Made by a program: the position numbers and the translations under genes
Notes under the pieces: model-generated
What the model was told of the DNA's origin: nothing
The model's database searches: none
Seen by the model: the letters and a program-made list of their open reading frames with translations, nothing else
Origin: Spirochaetia bacterium
GTDB lineage: Bacteria > Spirochaetota > Spirochaetia > Treponematales > Breznakiellaceae
Direction of reading: 5' to 3'
NCBI GenBank assembly: GCA_025997655.1
Contig: BNUW01000112.1
Coordinates: 1-8,146, forward strand
DNA: 8,146 nucleotides
Part shown: one piece after another, positions 5,734 through 8,146 of the stretch
How the letters are laid out: the number at the start of each line of letters is the position of its first letter
Numbering within the stretch: the stretch's first letter is position 1

Positions 5734-6908
5734 GTGTCCCTTGAAGCCTCTATAACCCGTGCGCCCGTTGCGGGGCGTACCTCATAGGTCGGGGGATGAA
5801 ACCCGAAGATCCGCTCATAATCCTCCAGGCGGCGGCGGTATTCACCCATGGCGGACTCCGGGATAATCGTATAGGTACAGCCGCCGAAGCCTTGGCCGGT
5901 CATCCGGGAACCAATGACCCCGTCGATTTCCTGGGCGCGCTTTACCAGCCAGTCTATTTCGGGGCAGGAAACCTCGTAGAGATCCCGCAGGCTTTCATGG
6001 GAATGGAGCAGCACCTTGGAAAGAAGGGGGAAATCCTGGCGTTTCAGGGCGTCCTCGGCCTCGTAAACCCGGTGTATCTCCTGGACCACATGCATGGACC
6101 GCCGCCGTACCTCCTCACTCAGGTCCCCCATGGATTCCACCAAATCCGGCGCAACGTAATCCCGAAAACTGGTCCCGGGCTTTTTCTGGGAAAGGAGTTC
6201 CAGCCCCTTTTTGATGTCCTGCTGGCGTTGTTTCAGTTCATCATCCACCGCCACCTGCCGGGGCACCCGGGAATCCATCACCACAATTTTATACTTGGAA
6301 AGGGGAGATTTGATCCGCTTGACCGTCATATTCGCCTCATCCACCAGGAGGAAGCTGTCTTTTTTGGCATGAAAGGCGATCAGGTAATCCACGGGGCTGA
6401 TATTTTTCCCGAAAAAGGCGGCCCCGGTGGAAAGCAACCGCTTAAGAAGTTCCTTATCGCTGATAGGGGCCTGAAAAAAGCTCTTAAGGGCCACCGCCGA
6501 CGCAACCTCAATGGCCGACGAAGCGGCCAACCCTATCTGCTGGGGAATATCCCCCGCCAGGGTAAAATTGAGCCCCTTCACCGGGTACTCCAGGTCGGCG
6601 AACAGCTGTATCGCCACCTTAATATAGTTTGACCACCGGTCTTCCCGCTTATATTTCAGATTAACCAGGGTGGTCCGCTTCCGTTCCCCCAGATCCGCCG
6701 CAAGAAACCGGAGAGAACTGTCCTTTCGCATGCTCACCGAAACCCGTATATGCCGGTCGATGGCGGAAGACAGGAACAAACCGGCATTAGGCTCACCATG
6801 TTCACCCAAGTAATGAATCCGGCCGGGCGCTTCGGCAATAACAACAGGCTCGGGTCGGTCGGTGTCTATTTCGTATTCCCTACGGTGGATCTGACCGATG
6901 TCCAACAT
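5730..6908 (-). CDS. Galactokinase-like GHMP kinase, divergent
   Basis: This is a 392-residue GHMP-superfamily sugar kinase, closest in layout to galactokinase (ATP plus galactose to galactose 1-phosphate, entry to the Leloir pathway). Motif 1 is APGRIHYLGEH (27-37), motif 2 PQQIGLAASSAIEVA (122-136), motif 3 GSRMTGQGFGGC (333-344), and the tail has the PATGARV loop (379-385). The putative catalytic Asp is D174 in SPVDYL, at the place of the IMDQ motif, and R30 is kept. Several positions differ from classical GalK: GRVNLIGEHTDY becomes GRIHYLGEHGEP, so the galactose-contacting Asp is a Glu, and the Gly of motif 2 is replaced by Gln. The substrate may thus not be galactose, and I leave the gene symbol empty. 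No galT, galE or sugar transporter is nearby. It has its own promoter and GAGGG 9 bases before the ATG, and it heads the operon. Confidence 0.85.
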   Translation of the reverse strand: MLDIGQIHRREYEIDTDRPEPVVIAEAPGRIHYLGEHGEPNAGLFLSSAIDRHIRVSVSMRKDSSLRFLAADLGERKRTTLVNLKYKREDRWSNYIKVAIQLFADLEYPVKGLNFTLAGDIPQQIGLAASSAIEVASAVALKSFFQAPISDKELLKRLLSTGAAFFGKNISPVDYLIAFHAKKDSFLLVDEANMTVKRIKSPLSKYKIVVMDSRVPRQVAVDDELKQRQQDIKKGLELLSQKKPGTSFRDYVAPDLVESMGDLSEEVRRRSMHVVQEIHRVYEAEDALKRQDFPLLSKVLLHSHESLRDLYEVSCPEIDWLVKRAQEIDGVIGSRMTGQGFGGCTYTIIPESAMGEYRRRLEDYERIFGFHPPTYEVRPATGARVIEASRDT

Positions 6909-6931
6909 ATACCAAAACCCTCACTAGTCTT

Positions 6932-6960
6932 ATCATACAGAAAAAATCGGGTTTGTTCAA
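6932..6960 (-). promoter_or_regulatory. Sigma-70-type promoter of the kinase-surE-TPR-NHL operon
   Basis: On the minus strand TTGAAC (6955-6960) is followed after exactly 17 bases by TATGAT (6932-6937). The -10 matches at 5 of 6 positions and the -35 at 4 of 6. Transcription would start near 6925, leaving a short leader of about 17 bases that contains the GAGGG ribosome binding site (6918-6922). The position in the only sizeable gap upstream of the operon supports it. No operator symmetry is evident. Confidence 0.65.
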
Positions 6961-7019
6961 TAAAAATGGGGATAAATTTTTAGTATCTGAGCCGGACTTC
7001 TGCTTTCTTATCCTTTCCT

Positions 7020-7037
7020 TTGTCCGTGTTGTCCGTG
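7020..7037. repeat. Tandem 9-bp direct repeat
   Basis: TTGTCCGTG occurs twice with no spacer (7020-7028 and 7029-7037) in the spacer between rnhB and the kinase gene, a few bases from the inverted repeat at 7044-7070. It is too short to be a mobile element or a CRISPR. It may be a slippage duplication or a protein-binding site. Confidence 0.5.
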
Positions 7038-7043
7038 AGGTCG

Positions 7044-7070
7044 ACTTTTCCACTCTTTGGGTGGAAAAGT
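7044..7070 (-). terminator. Perfect 10-bp inverted repeat, probable terminator after rnhB
   Basis: ACTTTTCCAC (7044-7053) and GTGGAAAAGT (7061-7070) are exact inverted copies around a 7-base loop. The repeat starts about 20 bases beyond the rnhB stop, where a terminator is expected. There is no T-run after the stem on the minus strand (CGACC follows), so termination would be atypical. It may instead be a transcript-end processing hairpin or a member of a dispersed palindromic family. The operon promoter lies about 85 bases further on, so the element separates two transcription units. Confidence 0.5.
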
Positions 7071-7090
7071 GGTTAAAAATTCTTGAAAAA

Positions 7091-7657
7091 TCAGCCCTTA
7101 ACCCGGAAGTTCAGCCGCTGTATCGGGGAAGGGCCGAAGCGGAGAATCGCCTCCCGATGGGCCTTTGTGGGGTAGCCCTTGTGCTTTTCGTAGCCGTATT
7201 GGGGGTAAAGCGCGGCGTATCGCACCATTTCCCGGTCCCGGGCGGTCTTTGCCAGGATGGAAGCGGCCATCACTTCCGGGATTTGGGCATCCGCCTTGAC
7301 CAGGGCTTTGCAGGGGATGGGGATCGCCGGGACGTAAAGGCCGTCCACAATGGCTTCCAGGGCCGTGGTGTCCAAAGCGGGATAGGCGGTAAGCATGGCT
7401 TCAAAGGCACGCTTCATAGCAAGGAGGCTGGCCTGGAGGATGTTGATATCGTCGATTTCCTCGTGGGTGGCCCAGCCAATACCCCAGGCCAGGGCGCCCT
7501 CCATAATGGCCGTCCGGGCGGCTTCCCGCTTGGTTTCGCTGAGGGCCTTGGAATCCCCCAGAAGGTTCCGGGGGAAGTTTTTGGGCAGAACCACCGCGGC
7601 GGCGCAGACCGGGCCGGCCAGGGGACCACGTCCGGCTTCGTCAAGGCCGCAGATCAT
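7091..7657 (-). CDS. rnhB: Ribonuclease HII
   Basis: RNase HII cuts the RNA strand of RNA-DNA hybrids and starts removal of single ribonucleotides misincorporated in DNA. The protein has 188 residues from the chosen ATG, usual for the family. The signature ICGLDEAGRGPLAGPV carries D6 and E7. DSKALSE and INILQASLLAM follow, then D105 in VDGL and D123 in KADAQIPEVMAASI, completing the DEDD catalytic set. KGYPTKAH near the C-terminus is also characteristic. A GTG at 7663 gives two more residues, but AAGGG then touches the start codon. ATG 7657 has AAGGG 5 bases upstream and is preferred. The start lies inside the end of the upstream phosphoribosyltransferase gene with a 17-base overlap, so the two are probably coupled. 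The identification is secure. Confidence 0.96.
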   Translation of the reverse strand: MICGLDEAGRGPLAGPVCAAAVVLPKNFPRNLLGDSKALSETKREAARTAIMEGALAWGIGWATHEEIDDINILQASLLAMKRAFEAMLTAYPALDTTALEAIVDGLYVPAIPIPCKALVKADAQIPEVMAASILAKTARDREMVRYAALYPQYGYEKHKGYPTKAHREAILRFGPSPIQRLNFRVKG

Positions 7658-8146
7658 TGCCACCCTTCAGCACGTCCAAAACCGAGCGTAGTTCGGGATC
7701 GGCGGCGTAGTAATAGGTTTCCAGTTCCTCTGCGCGGAGGCCTATCAGTTCGTGGCTCATATAGTGGATCCACCGGTCCTCATCATTAACGGAAAGGTCG
7801 TGTTTACGGCACCAGTAATCGGGCTGGATGGGCAACTGTTCCGGCTTGTCGTAGAAATATTTGTAGTCGTGGACCGCCACCTTGATATCCTGCCGGGGTA
7901 TCCCCTTTTCCAGGATGATCCCGGTGAGGTGGTTGATGGTCTTGCCGGAATCGAAAATGTCATCCACCAGCAACACCCGGTCTCCGATGCGCAGGTGTTC
8001 CGGCGCGTAGGTCCAGCCCTCAACCTTCACCTGATCCGACTCCCGCACCCCGGTGTAGGACCGGGCCACCACCGCCGCATAATAGACCGGCCGGTCACCC
8101 TTGCGGATTATCTTGAAGTATTCGCTTATCAGATTGCCCAGGTAGG
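7641..8146 (-). CDS. Type I phosphoribosyltransferase, purine-type, 5' end beyond the window
   Basis: The frame is open from the right edge; 167 residues are visible and the true start is outside, so the internal GTG at 8072 is not the start. The PRPP-binding motif of type I phosphoribosyltransferases is intact as RVLLVDDIFDSGKT (visible residues 56-69), with the two acidic residues in VDDIFDSG. Upstream VYYAAVVARSYTG fits the strand and loop before the flexible hood. The sequence after PDYWCRKHD (WIHYMSHELIGL) resembles the C-terminus of xanthine/hypoxanthine-guanine enzymes that ends near a Trp-rich PWE-like motif. Such an enzyme would salvage a purine base with PRPP to its nucleotide in the cytoplasm. 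About 35 residues with an acidic YYYAADPELR stretch extend beyond that point. The substrate cannot be fixed from the sequence. It is followed directly by rnhB in an overlapping frame. Confidence 0.82.
   Translation of the reverse strand, partial: YLGNLISEYFKIIRKGDRPVYYAAVVARSYTGVRESDQVKVEGWTYAPEHLRIGDRVLLVDDIFDSGKTINHLTGIILEKGIPRQDIKVAVHDYKYFYDKPEQLPIQPDYWCRKHDLSVNDEDRWIHYMSHELIGLRAEELETYYYAADPELRSVLDVLKGGNDLRP

Noticed and set aside
5796..6632. Plus-strand open frame of 278 codons
   Set aside because: It is antisense to the GHMP kinase, whose three motifs are intact. No domain is recognisable in this frame.
6953..7789. Plus-strand open frame of 278 codons
   Set aside because: It runs through the intergenic inverted repeat and then antisense to rnhB. 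Composition is not protein-like.
1..8146. CRISPR array, tRNA or rRNA genes, transposase genes
   Set aside because: I saw no regularly spaced repeats, no cloverleaf with a GTTCRA-type loop, no rRNA-like stretch and no transposase motif on either strand.

Overview
The window looks like chromosomal DNA of a spirochaete, most probably a Treponema of the termite-gut type. This is an inference from the spirochaete-style lipobox of the first gene, the divergent galactokinase-like kinase and the moderately GC-rich coding style of the main block. No rRNA, tRNA or other taxonomic marker is present to prove it.

The window falls into two parts. Positions 1 to about 2040 are an accessory patch with mixed base composition. 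It holds an AT-rich lipoprotein gene that runs off the left edge, the decayed remains of a radical SAM gene (frameshifted, then cut short), a GC-rich wedge of about 120 bases, a small XRE-type repressor with a recognisable promoter and operator-like palindrome, and an orphan AbrB/MazE-like antitoxin whose expected toxin is missing. Positions about 2160 to 8146 are GC-rich, densely packed and entirely on the minus strand: ordinary-looking core chromosome.

The core part reads, in the direction of transcription: phosphoribosyltransferase (cut by the right edge), RNase HII (rnhB), a spacer of about 180 bases with a 10-bp inverted repeat and a good sigma-70-like promoter, then a four-gene operon. 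That operon is a galactokinase-like GHMP kinase, SurE nucleotidase, a TPR protein, and an exported TPR/NHL-propeller/vWA protein. Its genes are joined by a 4-base overlap, a 2-base gap and another 4-base overlap, so they are very probably co-transcribed and translationally coupled.

How they work together: the phosphoribosyltransferase, RNase HII and SurE all touch nucleotide or nucleic acid metabolism, and the kinase phosphorylates a sugar or sugar-like substrate. The two TPR proteins are scaffold-type proteins, one apparently cytoplasmic and one carrying an export signal, so they may belong to one envelope-associated complex; that last step is a guess from adjacency. I found no convincing new defence or mobile system. 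The most interesting items are the radical SAM remnant, the regulatory region at 1257-1317, the unusual GHMP kinase and the TPR/NHL/vWA protein.
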